64,000 bases of DNA, taken from positions 1 to 64,000 of the forward strand of contig JAAEAF010000623.1 of assembly GCA_011037195.1 (NCBI GenBank), written 5' to 3'. Of this stretch, positions 35,790-46,189 are shown in pieces; position 1 is the stretch's first letter; each line of letters opens with the position of its first letter. The position numbers were made by a program, and so were the translations under genes. The notes beneath the pieces are model-generated. The model did not search any database. It was not told the origin of the DNA and saw nothing but the letters and a program-made list of their open reading frames with translations. This DNA is from Triatoma infestans (taxonomy: Eukaryota > Arthropoda > Insecta > Hemiptera > Reduviidae).

Positions 35790-36850
35790 GGTAGATGGTT
35801 TTCTGTATATTCCGTTCTCCAGTTTATTGTAAGTTTTATGTCTAAGAAGTTGAGGGTGTTGTTAATTTCTTTTTCGTGCGTGAATTTTATTTTCTAGTTT
35901 ATGTTGTTAAGCTAATGTAACAATTTGTCTATGGTCAATGTCATTTTCCGGTATGAGGATCGAGTCGTCCACGTAACGTGCACAAAATGTTACCCCGAAC
36001 TCCTCTTTCAGTTTTGGTAGTAAGCCTCTTCCATGTTTTGTATGAATATTTCTGATAGGATAGTTAATGTGGGGTGCCACATTCCCAGGCCATCGGTGGC
36101 ATGGTAGAACTTGTTGTCGAATCTGAAGTAGTTCTGTTCCGTTCTGTTTTGTAAAGTTTGTAAGTTGGTGAATGAATTGCGTGGATTCATCTTGTTTCAT
36201 CTTCTGTTTCATTATGTCCAGTTTGTGACAGGAATGGAGGAGTATAGGTTGGTGCTATCAGGGGATATCAAACGAGAGGTTGGTATGAGTCTTATATTCT
36301 CTATTAATTGTATTAGGTTTGTGTTCTCCTATAGTGAAAGGGTCATTGAGCTTAACTTTGTCTTTTATTATTTTAGCCAGATGCTGTGTCAGTTTGTATG
36401 CTGGTGCTGTCGTGTAGTTTATGACGGGCCAGATGGGGATGTTAGGTTTGTGTATTTTTGGTAGTGTTTTAGAACGGGTGCGCTAGGTTTCATACATGTG
36501 TATTTGAATCTTTCCCGGAGTGAAATGACTAGTGTCGCTGTTTTTAATGCTGTTTGACACGTCGCTGGAACTGTTTTGTGTTTTTTTTTTAGTTGTGTGT
36601 GTGTGTGTGTGTGTGTGTGTTGTTGTCATAAATGCTCGTGTTTTGTTAACGTAGTCGTCGTGTCTCATGATTACAGTACTGTTCCCTTTATCGGTTCTTA
36701 TGATTATTAGATCATTGTCTTTAAGCTTTTTAAATATATTTCTAAAAAGTCCGCAATTGAAATAGTTTAGACTTATTATATGTACGCATGTAAAGAACCC
36801 ATATTTAGATATACATGCGTGCGTGGATGGCGTGTTTAATGGAGAAGGGT
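35790..36850 (-). pseudogene. Penelope-like reverse transcriptase, right copy
   Basis: Minus-strand Penelope RT in order: IFKKLKDNDLIIIRTDKGNS with TVIMRHDDYV near 36755-36670 (N-terminal RT1 region), TLPKIHKPNIPIWPVINYTT with APAYKLTQHLAKII near 36470-36350, FRFDNKFYHATDGLGMWHPT near 36130-36070, the catalytic CARYVDDSILIPE near 35975-35935, then NTLNFLDIKLT and YRKPSTADTII near 35860-35785. YVDD is intact. A GT microsatellite at 36597-36621 has expanded inside the coding region, and several frameshifts break the protein. The GIY-YIG endonuclease expected at the C-terminus of most Penelope elements is not present, since the copy ends in the thumb. Confidence 0.87.
36597..36621. repeat. GT microsatellite inside the Penelope RT
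   Basis: An uninterrupted run of GT lies within the former coding region between RT blocks and reads as alternating His-Thr on the coding strand. It arose after the copy lost function, or else was tolerated. Confidence 0.9.
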
Positions 36851-37322
36851 GAAATGCGAAATATATTGGTGACGTCAAACAACCTGCTAATATAGATTGT
36901 AGATTGTTGATTGATTGATTGATTGATTGTTTATTGGTTTACTTTGTTTAACAAAATATTATTTATTTATCTATACTATCTTACGATCATACAACTCGTA
37001 ATTTGACATTTCTTGTCAGTGACTATTTCTCAGCAGCCTATGGCTGACACAGAGTTATTTCAAGCTATTATAAATAAATAAATATAATAGTAAGATAGTA
37101 TGGATAATTAATTGTAAAGCGAATCTCCCTCAACACAAGTAGTTTAAGATATAGATCCCCACGTGTGGGATGTTTCCATGTTTAGAGAAAAATGTGCCTT
37201 TTAAAGACTCAAACTTGTGTTTTTTTCCCACTCTGGACCATCCCTCTCCCACTCTTGACCTAGTTAGGCATTAACAAAAACTTTTAATGACCAGTCTGTA
37301 TATAAACTGAATTTGATAAACG

Positions 37323-37360
37323 CATCCTGATGATGGGCGAACGCCCGAAACCGGTCGATG
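37323..37360 (+). ncRNA. Hammerhead-type ribozyme motif in right Penelope arm
   Basis: CATC (37323-37326), CTGATGA (37327-37333), T, GGGC-GAAC-GCCC hairpin (to 37346), GAAA (37347-37350), CCGGTC, GATG (37357-37360). Stem I is CATC/GATG, stem II four GC-type pairs, and cleavage is expected after GTC. Stem III is vestigial: ACCGGT is self-complementary, so two molecules could share it. The only departure from the textbook core is an unpaired T between CTGATGA and stem II. Minimal type I hammerheads are known from Penelope terminal repeats; activity of this one is untested. Confidence 0.78.
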
Positions 37361-37439
37361 ACCACAAAAAGAAGCAGGATATCACGTAAATATCTCTGAT
37401 GCTTTCCAGCTCTGCGGAACCAACCACAACAACAATAAA

Positions 37440-37896
37440 GTGATTGCAGCGTTCTGAAACTGAAAAGTAATTAGTAATCAACGGACACCCGTACACACAC
37501 AGCTGAACTTAACATTTTCAATAACTACTATACTTTTATTTTCAAAATATGTATTACACAACACACACACACATACACACACACACATATTTATATATAT
37601 ATATATATATATATAAAAAAAACATAAAATAATTTAACTTACTGACCGGCCTGAAAATTGTGTATTTTAATTAGCCACCGAGTAATCAAGAAAATCTATA
37701 AGCATTGAGTAAGATTATTGAGAGTGTTGGAATAAAAACGTAGTGTGAAACACTCAAGCGGTTTCTTGTCAGTGCCCTTATCACAACTCTATCACTTGTC
37801 ACAACTCTAATATCAATTATCACAATTCTAGTATCACTAATCACAATTTATTTCACAAATCTTCATCAAACTTGGAATTTTTAATAAATGTTTGGT
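37440..37896. other. AT-rich DNA with dinucleotide tracts
   Basis: AC and AT tracts at about 37558-37612; otherwise nothing recognised up to the LTR. Confidence 0.5.
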
Positions 37897-38154
37897 TGTT
37901 CCACGGATGACGCATGTAAACCCAGTTTCTGGGGAGCCGCACATGCTGATGTTCAGAACATACCACCCAGTGTGTTCAGTACCCAGTGTGATGACGTATG
38001 GTGTATTGAAGTGATCGATTGATGTTTCAATCGATACGTTACATATGATTAGATGATCGATTATTATAAAGATAACTGGTGAGATTTTAACCTGTTTAGT
38101 TCTTTGTTAAATAAATGTGGCAGATTAAGAACTGTTTTACTTTAGTATAATACA
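37897..38154 (+). mobile_element. Candidate LTR (TG...CA) followed by primer-binding site
   Basis: The stretch starts TGTTCCACGG and ends AATACA. It holds a TATAAAG at about 38076 and an AATAAA near 38110, in the order expected for promoter and poly(A) signal in an LTR. It is followed at once by TGGTGTCAGGTGAG (38155 onward), which begins like the TGGTGTCAG primer-binding sites of some Ty3/gypsy elements. No gag follows, so it is a solo LTR with a remnant or a truncated 5' end. Confidence 0.5.
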
Positions 38155-38312
38155 TGGTGTCAGGTGAGTATCTAAGAAATATAATGTTTTGTTACGACTA
38201 CAATAATATAATATATGTTCGTTACGACTGCTGTATTCAATGTTGTAAAATAGAGGTTGAGGTTCGTTCATAAAAGAAAAACTCTTTTTAAATTTTCACC
38301 GATGTTTCTGCA

Positions 38313-38339
38313 AATTTATTGCCTTCTTCAGGGTAAAAT
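38313..38339 (-). ncRNA. Mirror hammerhead-type motif, left arm
   Basis: Minus strand: TTTTACC, CTGAAGA (38331-38325), the stem II strands with one mismatch (GGCAA/TTGCA), GAAA, CATC, GGTGAAAA. Stem I pairs with one bulged G. The triplet ATC still fits the NUH rule, but the C-G step of stem III is lost. It is less well kept than the right arm. Confidence 0.55.
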
Positions 38340-38416
38340 TTCTTGTTAGAATTTCTTAAAAACAATAGTTTAACTTGTGATGGTATATCACAAGTTAAAC
38401 TATAGTTTTTAAGAAG

Positions 38417-38463
38417 TTTTTACCCTGAAGAAGGCAATAAATTTGCCGAAACGTCGGTAAAAA
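38417..38463 (+). ncRNA. Best hammerhead-type motif in the window
   Basis: TTTTTACC (38417-38424), CTGAAGA (38425-38431), one A, GGCAA-TAAAT-TTGCC hairpin, GAAA (38448-38451), CGTC (38452-38455), GGTAAAAA (38456-38463). Stem I is eight perfect pairs, stem II five, and the cleavage triplet GTC is in place. GAAACGTC leaves no loop for stem III, but ACGT is self-complementary, so two RNAs could complete it together, as known for short-stem-III hammerheads in satellite RNAs. The extra A before stem II is the only core deviation. Confidence 0.75.
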
Positions 38464-39003
38464 TTAACAAGAGTTTTTTTTTTTATTAGCGGATTGAATC
38501 AAAAGTTGATTTGTCAGGGGCCAACCAGAAGTAACAACTCTTTCTCAGTCTCCTCTAGTAGATATCTAGTATATGATTGCAACTGTCTTAGTATGCAAAT
38601 GGAATTAGATATGCAACATTGCGCATTTAATGCTATCCAATCATTCTTTAGTTTCTTGTGAGAACATACATGTTTTGTAAGTTTCCTTTGTTACCTACAC
38701 CTTAATTAATCTATCTCAGCAAGTGTTTGCATGCCGTTACAATTGTTTCACACAACATAGTCTTCACAATATTATCTACTATACTAGTGATCTTTCAGTG
38801 AAATGCGTCTCGATAATTAAAACTACATCAATTCGTTTTCCATGTAATAGTATTTCTATTTCGAGTCTGCACAATAAGAAAGTAAAAGGTAAAAGTAAAC
38901 ATTCGATAAAACTAATGGATTAAAGGATATCAAAACTTTGAATTTTAGATTTTTCGAGCCCTAGACGTGGCTCATGTATTAAAAATTATTACCTATAGAA
39001 ATT

Positions 39004-41010
39004 ATGCTCAGAACAGCCTATATGCCCGAAATTCTTACATAAGGAAGAACAGTTCTGATCTGCAAAGGTAAAGGAGCCGTTACAGAAATATCATCCTGGA
39101 GGCCCATAACTATATATCATATTCTATGGAGAATTATTGAGAAAGTACTGGACGCGTACTAAGAAATCAGGTGAAGTTCCACAAAAGTCAAAGAGGATTT
39201 ATCAGAGGATTGCCGGGATGTCATGTTAAGGCTAGATTTGTGGACAGCATATGTGAGATAGTACAGTATGCTGTCATAATTACTGTGTTGGAGCGTTTTT
39301 TGACGTAATCAGGGCCTTTGATAATGTGGGTCATTCTCATATAATTCATTGTCTTGAAGAAAGAGGTGTCTCAAACGATCTTAAGAACCTTATTGCTGAA
39401 CTTCTCACAAATAACAACATTTCCATTTCAACAGGCCAAATTCCGGGCCAAAAACGAGCCAAATTCCGATCCACAGGGCCACCCTCGCCTTCTCTCTTCA
39501 ACTTGGCCATCGATCAGCTGTATGAAGAACTTTGTGACTGCCATCTGGCGGCTCAATATGGTATAAATTGAGCGTCGAACATGCGAGAATTGCTTTAATT
39601 GGTTTAGCTGATGAACATGTTGTTACTTCCCACAGCATTAAGGATGCAGAGAGAATAATAAATTTAATGATAAACTGCTGAGGGAAATCGGTCTCGATAT
39701 AAATCTGAAGAAGAGTACCGCTTTAGAGGTGGAAAATCGTATCCTGTAAAAAAGCATCTTGGCTAATAAACGGTGACTGTATAGAATCCAGCGGCATTAC
39801 TGATAATATCAAGTACCTGGGATGCACCTTCTTCACTGTTGAACTGACATTGAATGAAAATTCCATTAAAAAACTGGATGACAATTTGAATAAGGTGACC
39901 ACTTCAAGTCTCAAAAATTAAAATTCTGGACCAGTACGTATTTCCCATGATTGTGTACCCACTTCAATCAGCCCCATTGACAAAACTTAATTCGACATTA
40001 AACTTAATGCTCGAGGGTACCGATATTATAATCAGACAAGTGTGAAGACAATGCTCGGTCTATCTGCAAATTAACCTCGGCAATGATATACACTCCCCGT
40101 CGATACTCTCCCCGCGCTAGATGCGAATGGGAAGCCCTTCACAGCATAAGTCTCTTGTTCAAAAGCTGAAAAATGTCCAGGACGAACACTTCAGCTGATT
40201 TTTGATTACCAAGCGGAGACAAGGGAATGCACCACACGCCTAGGGATTGCTTTAGACAATGTTGATAAGTGACCAAGTATAAAAAAGATTAAACAGCAAT
40301 TAAGAGAAAAGTCCTTTGTAAGCGGGTAATGTAAGTGGTAGGGCAGAGGGTCTGCCATTTCAAGGATAACCCCAAATTAAATAAATTCATTTTTGAAAAA
40401 AAGTCTGTCTTTTTGGGCTCTGAATGGACGAATGCGCTAAAGCTTAATATTAATTATGCCCCTCTTTGCGCCGTACCCGGAGCGAGTGGTCAGTATGTAG
40501 GAGCTGTTGGTCCCCTTTGTCGTAAATGCGGAGAGGGCTCGAAACACCAGTAATGTCCGGAGAACATGCTTCTCATAACTCGCCGTCACCTCAGGATGAT
40601 ACATGAGATAATGGAGTTGCTGGAGCAGAAAGGATTTTCTAATTTTGCAGTGGATACCGACGGATCAGCAAGGTATGCCGATATTATTTCCTTTGCAAAG
40701 AATAGTAATGCAGCGTATTCTTAGATCCTACCATCTGTTTTGAAAATAATAACCCGACTCAGGCTGAACTGGTTCAGAAGATAAAAGGAAAATTTATGAT
40801 AAGTGCATCCCTTTCTATAAAGATAAATTTGAAGAAAAATTTGGAGAGAGGGAGTTTAGAGTGCAGGGTCTGTGGTTCGGATCAAGATGTGTAATACCAA
40901 AGGCTACGACGAACTTCGTTTTAACACTAGGCATTAGCCTCGATGACTTAGCTTCCTTAGTGAAATATATTTTAGCTGACTCTGCGCATTATAGCTTAGC
41001 ATATTTATAG
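39004..41010 (+). pseudogene. R2-like LINE with restriction-like endonuclease, decayed
   Basis: Plus-strand pieces keep the order of an R2-group ORF: RTVLICKGKGAV near 39048, WRPITIYHILWRIIEKVLDA near 39100-39165, RAFDNVGHSHIIHCLEERGV near 39312-39370, a damaged PQGDP block then SLFNLAIDQLYEEL near 39495-39535, a damaged FADD box (GLADEHVV) near 39602-39625 and IGLDINLKKS near 39688-39718. Next come the knuckle LCRKCGEGSKH near 40510-40550, the endonuclease RYADIISFAKN near 40672-40705 with LDPTICFENNN near 40722-40755, and the C-terminal EFRVQGLWFGSR near 40852-40890, ending in TAG at 41008. The ADII...LDPT spacing fits the PD...D endonuclease. Numerous stops and shifts make it dead. Confidence 0.82.
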
Positions 41011-42950
41011 CTAATAATCATATTAACGTTGTTTTACTTTTTATTTAATTGTACTATGGACAATTGTTCACTCAGCAATTTCTGCTTTCAATTGTCATTT
41101 AATAATTTTTCTTTACATTTGCTATCAGTGATTTACTTATACACATTGTTGTGTTGTTTTTCCTATATCTGAACAGCTGATTAGTACGCTGTGTTGTCTG
41201 GCAACTCAATATAGTTGAGCAGCTCCACTTGACCAATTGTAATAATTCTCAATAAACTGTTTCTCTCTGATAATATGTGGTTAATGATTCTGGTCTTAGG
41301 AGTAGAATGTCCACAGTGGTTGGCGTAAAGGTGTTGTACAAAGGGTAACAATAATGGAGTAATCAAAACAACTAAGTGATCATATTGGAATGCAATATTA
41401 CACAGTATTTAAATTTTCAAAAGGAGATATGATAATGTACACGGTAGAAAATATTTAGTGTGCCGTCAATAATATTTCGGTCGGTGACCACAAAATGGTA
41501 TCAATGTCCCAGCATCGCGGACCGTCACTCAATAAGATTCATTTATTTAAATTAAACTTCAAATAAGAAAGAAAATGAATTGGATAATCACCTGGCATTG
41601 AAGCTGATTGTGGCAAATGATCCTCAGTCTGTACACCATAAATCTGTAACACAATTACAAAATGTTAGTAATGTGTTTGAGCAGTAATGAATACGCGACA
41701 ATCTTATATAGTGGGGTTGTCTTTATTATTATTAAACTAATTTCTAACTGATCATCAAAGAAATATCAACCCCCCCCCCAACTTTAGGTAACCTAATTAA
41801 GTCAAAACTTAATTATTATTACCATTGACGGTTGTAGCAGACAGGGACCAAGCCTGCGTTACCAAAGAAAAACAAACCGGGTTTAAATCAGAAATCAATT
41901 CCAGACCTAATTTACCCATGAATCTCAGCATTCCGAAAACAAACTGGGCAATAATTTTAAAGGAAGCAACTCTTAAACAACCTATTCGAAAACTGAACAT
42001 CTCAAAACTCAGGGAAACTGACAAAGAGGACTGAGACCCGATGGAAACCCTATTAATTAGAGATATCTCTCTAAATTAAGATGTCCTGAAAGAAGCGTGG
42101 GACAATTCCATGAAAGACTCAGCAACATCTTATTGTAGAAATTCCCATTAAAGTTTGATACTGAATATTGGCATCTTATTGCTATTAAATCTGTTTTTGT
42201 TTATGCAAATCATTGAAACATATGAAACAAATGAAATACACTATGATTTGCGGCAATAAAAATTTTTAACATCCTTCAGTTTTTCATCAGGATGAAAGGG
42301 TCTCAGAGTGTGGCTTAGATTTAGAGCATAACGCCCATCTTGTTACTGCATATGTAATAGCATTTTTCAATCATTTCAATCCTTTCGTTCAATCAAATAA
42401 AAATTTATTAAACGAAATTAAACCTCTTATGCTAATGCAAAAGAAAGCCCTTTACTAAAACTAATTACTTTTTTCTAATGTTTAATTTTACTGAACAATT
42501 CTAACTTGATGCTATATTATGTAAAAACTACTGGGAATGTTGTTTTAAAAGGAAGTTCAACTTATTAGTATAATGGAGTTGATGAGGAGAGAAATTAGGT
42601 TTGATCAATTAGACGAGATATGAAGACACTGTTATAATATAGCTATAAGTTTACACAAACTGCACTGGACTTTTAATGATTTTAAAGCATAAAAGGTGAG
42701 AGTAGAGATATGACACGATGCGATGTATGGTTGAATCTGATAGATAGATATAGATAGATCCGTTAGGTAGATTCTCACTGGCTTATATACAGGTTCTCCC
42801 ACTCTAGCCTGCTTAAGTTAGAAAGTACCAGAGAGGGTCCTTTTCTCTTTTGCCATTTCATCATCCCCTCTCCTGAAGAAAATTTTCACGGTGAAAAATT
42901 GGAGCGTGCTGCTGAATGTTGTATCTTTGTAGCTCATCTGGTTTGGCTAC
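41011..42950. other. AT-rich DNA without recognised gene
   Basis: No domain recognised. A stretch near 42885-42905 forms a hairpin (TTTTCACGGTGAAAA) after CTGAAGA but lacks the following GAAA, so I do not count it as a ribozyme motif. Confidence 0.45.
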
Positions 42951-42957
42951 GAGTTTG

Positions 42958-43178
42958 TTGCAGCTAGCCTGGGTTTGTTGAAACTAGCGAACTAGCTTTT
43001 GGTGCAGAAAGCTAGCGATGATGCTGTTGCAAGCTAGCCAGTGTTGTTGAAAGCTAGCTATGATGATGAAAACTAGCTTATGTAGCAGAAAGCTAGTGAT
43101 GGCCTTGTTGAGAGCTAGCTAAGGATGGTGAAGCTAGCGATGGTGATGTTGAGAGCTAGCTGATGTTGCAAGTTAGCG
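42958..43178. repeat. Loose tandem repeat with recurring AGCTAGC
   Basis: About ten AGCTAGC-like or GCTAGCGATG steps occur at irregular 20-30 base spacing, linked by TGTTGAAA- and GATGATG-like text. It is too irregular for one fixed period, and no coding frame is evident. Confidence 0.7.
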
Positions 43179-43460
43179 ATAATGATGTCTTCTTGTGTCA
43201 TATATAAAAACGAAGGAGAGAGAGGGAGAGAATGAATTCATGAATTCGTAGTCCATGGCAGTAATTCAAAAAATATACAATTATCATGAAAAATATTTAG
43301 CTTAAATCGAGTATTTAAAATAATCAGATAATGAAAATGTCTTCAGTTTGTAAAAAAAATATTGACAAAAATATGGAAAAGTTTATAAAATTAAATTGTT
43401 TTCTTTTATGTCTGAATCGTTAACATCATTCAAAATATACTTTGGTAAAAAATATTTACA

Positions 43461-43675
43461 GTGTTATGTTAAATTGATGCTTAACATTGAAAAAAGGTGA
43501 AAAAAGTTTTAAGTTAAATTAATACTCTACATTGATAAAAATTGAAAATCATGAACAATAGTTTATGTTAAATTGATGTTTAACATTGAAAAAAAAAGGT
43601 GAAAAAAGTTTTAAATTAAATTAATAGTTTACATTGATAAAAACATTGATAGAAAATCATGAACAATAAAATATA
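43461..43675. repeat. Two-copy tandem duplication, about 105 bp
   Basis: The first copy (about 43461-43558) and the second (about 43562-43672) share TTATGTTAAATTGATG, TTAACATTGAAAAAA, GGTGAAAAAAGTTTTAA and ATCATGAACAATA in order. The second has small insertions. Confidence 0.75.
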
Positions 43676-43689
43676 GTTTAAATATTTAC

Positions 43690-46180
43690 AGTTTAAATTA
43701 ATTTAATTACTTAGATATGGTTAACATATGACGTTTTATTTTAATATGATGATATAAGAAGATAGTTCTAATTATTTAAAATTCAAATATATTATTATTT
43801 TTAATATTTCTAATTGCTACATTTACATATAAGGCTAATAGTTGTTTTGATAGTTAACCTTGAAAAACAAGAAAAATTTTTGAAAAAAATACGGACAATT
43901 ACAATATAAAATCTAATACAATACTCATTTAACATTATTGATCAAAATTAATGATTAAAATTAACTTCTTTTTTTCTTTTTAATATATATAAGGATTAAA
44001 AAGGTAATGTTAAAAATGAATGAAAATATTCAAAGAAGAGAAGTAAGGAAAGGAATTCAAGGATAGTAGATAAATATTAAATAGTAATTAATAATAAAAT
44101 ATATGTAAACATTAATGATATTTGTGAATAATAGTAAGTTAATAATAAAATTTATGTAAAAATCGGTTCTGAAGATAAAAATATAAAAATTGTACCATTT
44201 GGTCGACGCATTTTGTGAAGTCGAAGACGATGTTATGTAAGTCCAGTGTCAATATGTATTATGCGTTCATCGCAGTTAATAAGAAGTGTCAGTTTTTATT
44301 CTCCCATTTGCTGATTATACTTAAGTCCATTGCATGTTATCAGTGTTTCTGAAGTAATAAAATTTACCTAAGTCTAAATTCCTTCTAATAGGAATTTTGT
44401 TTTAATGTTTATAGTTTAAGTTTCATTATGAAATTTACCTATTTTCAGTCAAGGTGCAATGATTCAATTTGTTTCTTTCTTATAGGAAGTTTGTTTGTTA
44501 ATTTAAGTTTTAAATTTTATGAAATTTTCCTATAAATTTTTTGAAAGTAAGTGGAATGATTTGATTTGTTTTGTTTTTAATTTCTCAATGTAGTTTTTCA
44601 ATATAGTCGAAGTTTTAGGTCATATATATTATTATGTTTAATATATATATATTATATTTAATATGTTCAATTTTATCAATGCTTGTGATTTTTATTTTCG
44701 TCGATTGAAATTTGTGTATTAATGATATCATTGTTTTGTTTATTGTATTATTTTAATTTATTATTAATAATAGATTTTATAGTTATTGCTTATGATTATA
44801 ATCTAAAGCTAAGCGAGCAGGAATAAGGAATGATTGCGCAATTTCTTCTTGTGGGAAGGAAGCGATCGCAATGTTCCGGAAATAAGCTCATGAGTGCACA
44901 TATATACTTTAAATATGGAATGATGTCAGCAGATTTCGTAGTATTGTTTTAATTGTTTAACATTCCTTTCGTAGTTGCCTTGAAGTTGCTAAAAGGTCGT
45001 GAGGAAAAAGAGTACATTGTTAAAACATATTTGAAGATTTAAGAAGTTTTCATTCATTAAGGAAAAATATACTTAGTTATAAAAATAAAATGGTTTGATA
45101 GTTCTAAAGCTAGAGAGAGAAAGACAATACATCATTATTTAATAACTTTTACCATGGATAATATGATTTGAAAGGATTGTCACAATACATGGCAATAAAT
45201 ATTTATAATACATAAGGGTCGTAGACAATCACAGTTCAAATGCCGACATATAAAGCAATTACTTTTGAAGGGATAAGGGATTTTACCTGGTATAGAAAAG
45301 ATTTAAGGTCAGTTACCTCAATAGGATTTAACAGGTCAGTTACCTCAATAGAATTCGGCTCTCCTGTTTGTAGAGAAAACCTTTGTACGTTTTATTCATT
45401 GTCACTGGTATCTGGCAAAGTACAGTGAAAGGTGTCCACATTGCCTGACCTAAAAAACTTTTTATAAATTTGAAAATTCATTATAAACTTGTCCTCCTTT
45501 GTACTATGTAGACCATCACTTCTTTTATGGTTTGGAAAGGCCATTCGTTGAATAGGTTTCGGCTTGTCTGTGCTTAATTTCTTTGTCTTGAGGCTGTCTT
45601 GAAGTTGATTGTTCTGGTGTCTGGGAAAAACATCTGTACAGTGAAAGTCACATTGTTATGTTTCTATGACCAAAAATTTCTTATAACTTTTAAGCGCATT
45701 GTGATTTGACCGCCTTTGCTAAAACATTTGAAATAAAGGAAATATATAAAATGTTCTATTCATGAAAGAATTTTTACTGCTTGTCTACCTAAAACATTAA
45801 AGGAAGGATTTGCAAAGAAAATCAGTACAATTATCTATAAGATCTGAAAAAAAAATGTAGATTGTTAAAATTAAACACAATCTGTAAGGAAAATTAAATG
45901 ATTAAAATGTTTAAATTTACTTTATAAAAATTAATTTGTTGAAATCTTTGCGTGACCTGAAATTCAATAAATATTTATTGGATTAGTATTTATTAAAAAT
46001 AAAAATTATATTAGTCTACCACACTGAAGATAAGTTTCTGTTTGAACTTGGTTTTAGAATTGAATTTTGGACATTTTCCTTGGACTAGATGAGAATGACA
46101 TTCTCTCCTCCCAACACCAGGAAATTTATTTAAATTTCTTGAGAAAGTGCAAAATTTGTTTTATCTTTTTCTTGGCCGTA
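43690..46180. other. AT-rich DNA downstream (minus sense) of gypsy pol
   Basis: No protein recognised. It should hold the 3' part of the gypsy element. The purine run GGGAGGAGAGAA on the minus strand at about 46107-46096 is a candidate polypurine tract followed by TGTCATTCTC, but I could not find the far end of an LTR. A short direct repeat (GGTCAGTTACCTCAATAG, twice) lies at about 45307-45352. Confidence 0.4.
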
Positions 46181-46189
46181 GATTCATGG

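Larger units (their letters stand above)
34951..37433. mobile_element. Penelope-like composite bounded by long inverted repeats
   Basis: The outer arms, 34951-35510 and 36851-37380, are inverted copies of about 530-560 bp. They share, for example, GTTAGGCATT, GGAAACATCC, CAACACAAGTAG and TTGACGTCACCAATATATTT in mirrored order. The right arm has an extra tail to about 37433 (TCCAGCTCTGCGGAACCAAC), so the ends are unequal. Inside are two opposed reverse transcriptase pieces (next entries). A shorter inner inverted pair, 35528-35583 and 35775-35830, comes from the thumb region of each. The layout is two Penelope copies joined tail to tail, the left one internally deleted. Terminal repeats in inverted arrangement are known for Penelope elements. 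It interrupts the LINE endonuclease at 34950. Confidence 0.88.
38268..38485. mobile_element. Palindromic element with hammerhead motifs, second family
   Basis: The arms 38268-38390 and 38393-38485 meet at GTGATGGTATATCAC, near 38385. The left arm has about 13 extra bases (near 38338-38352). The arm sequence is unrelated to the Penelope arms at 35-37 kb outside the ribozyme-like motif. There is no RT between the arms. The outer ends are A/T-rich (AACTCTTTTT and AAGAGTTTTTTT). By structure it is the counterpart of the elements at 9.7, 20.1 and 59.8 kb. Confidence 0.75.

Noticed and set aside
42885..42910. CTGAAGA followed by a strong hairpin
   Set aside because: The GAAA box and the stem I partner are missing, so it does not meet the hammerhead layout.
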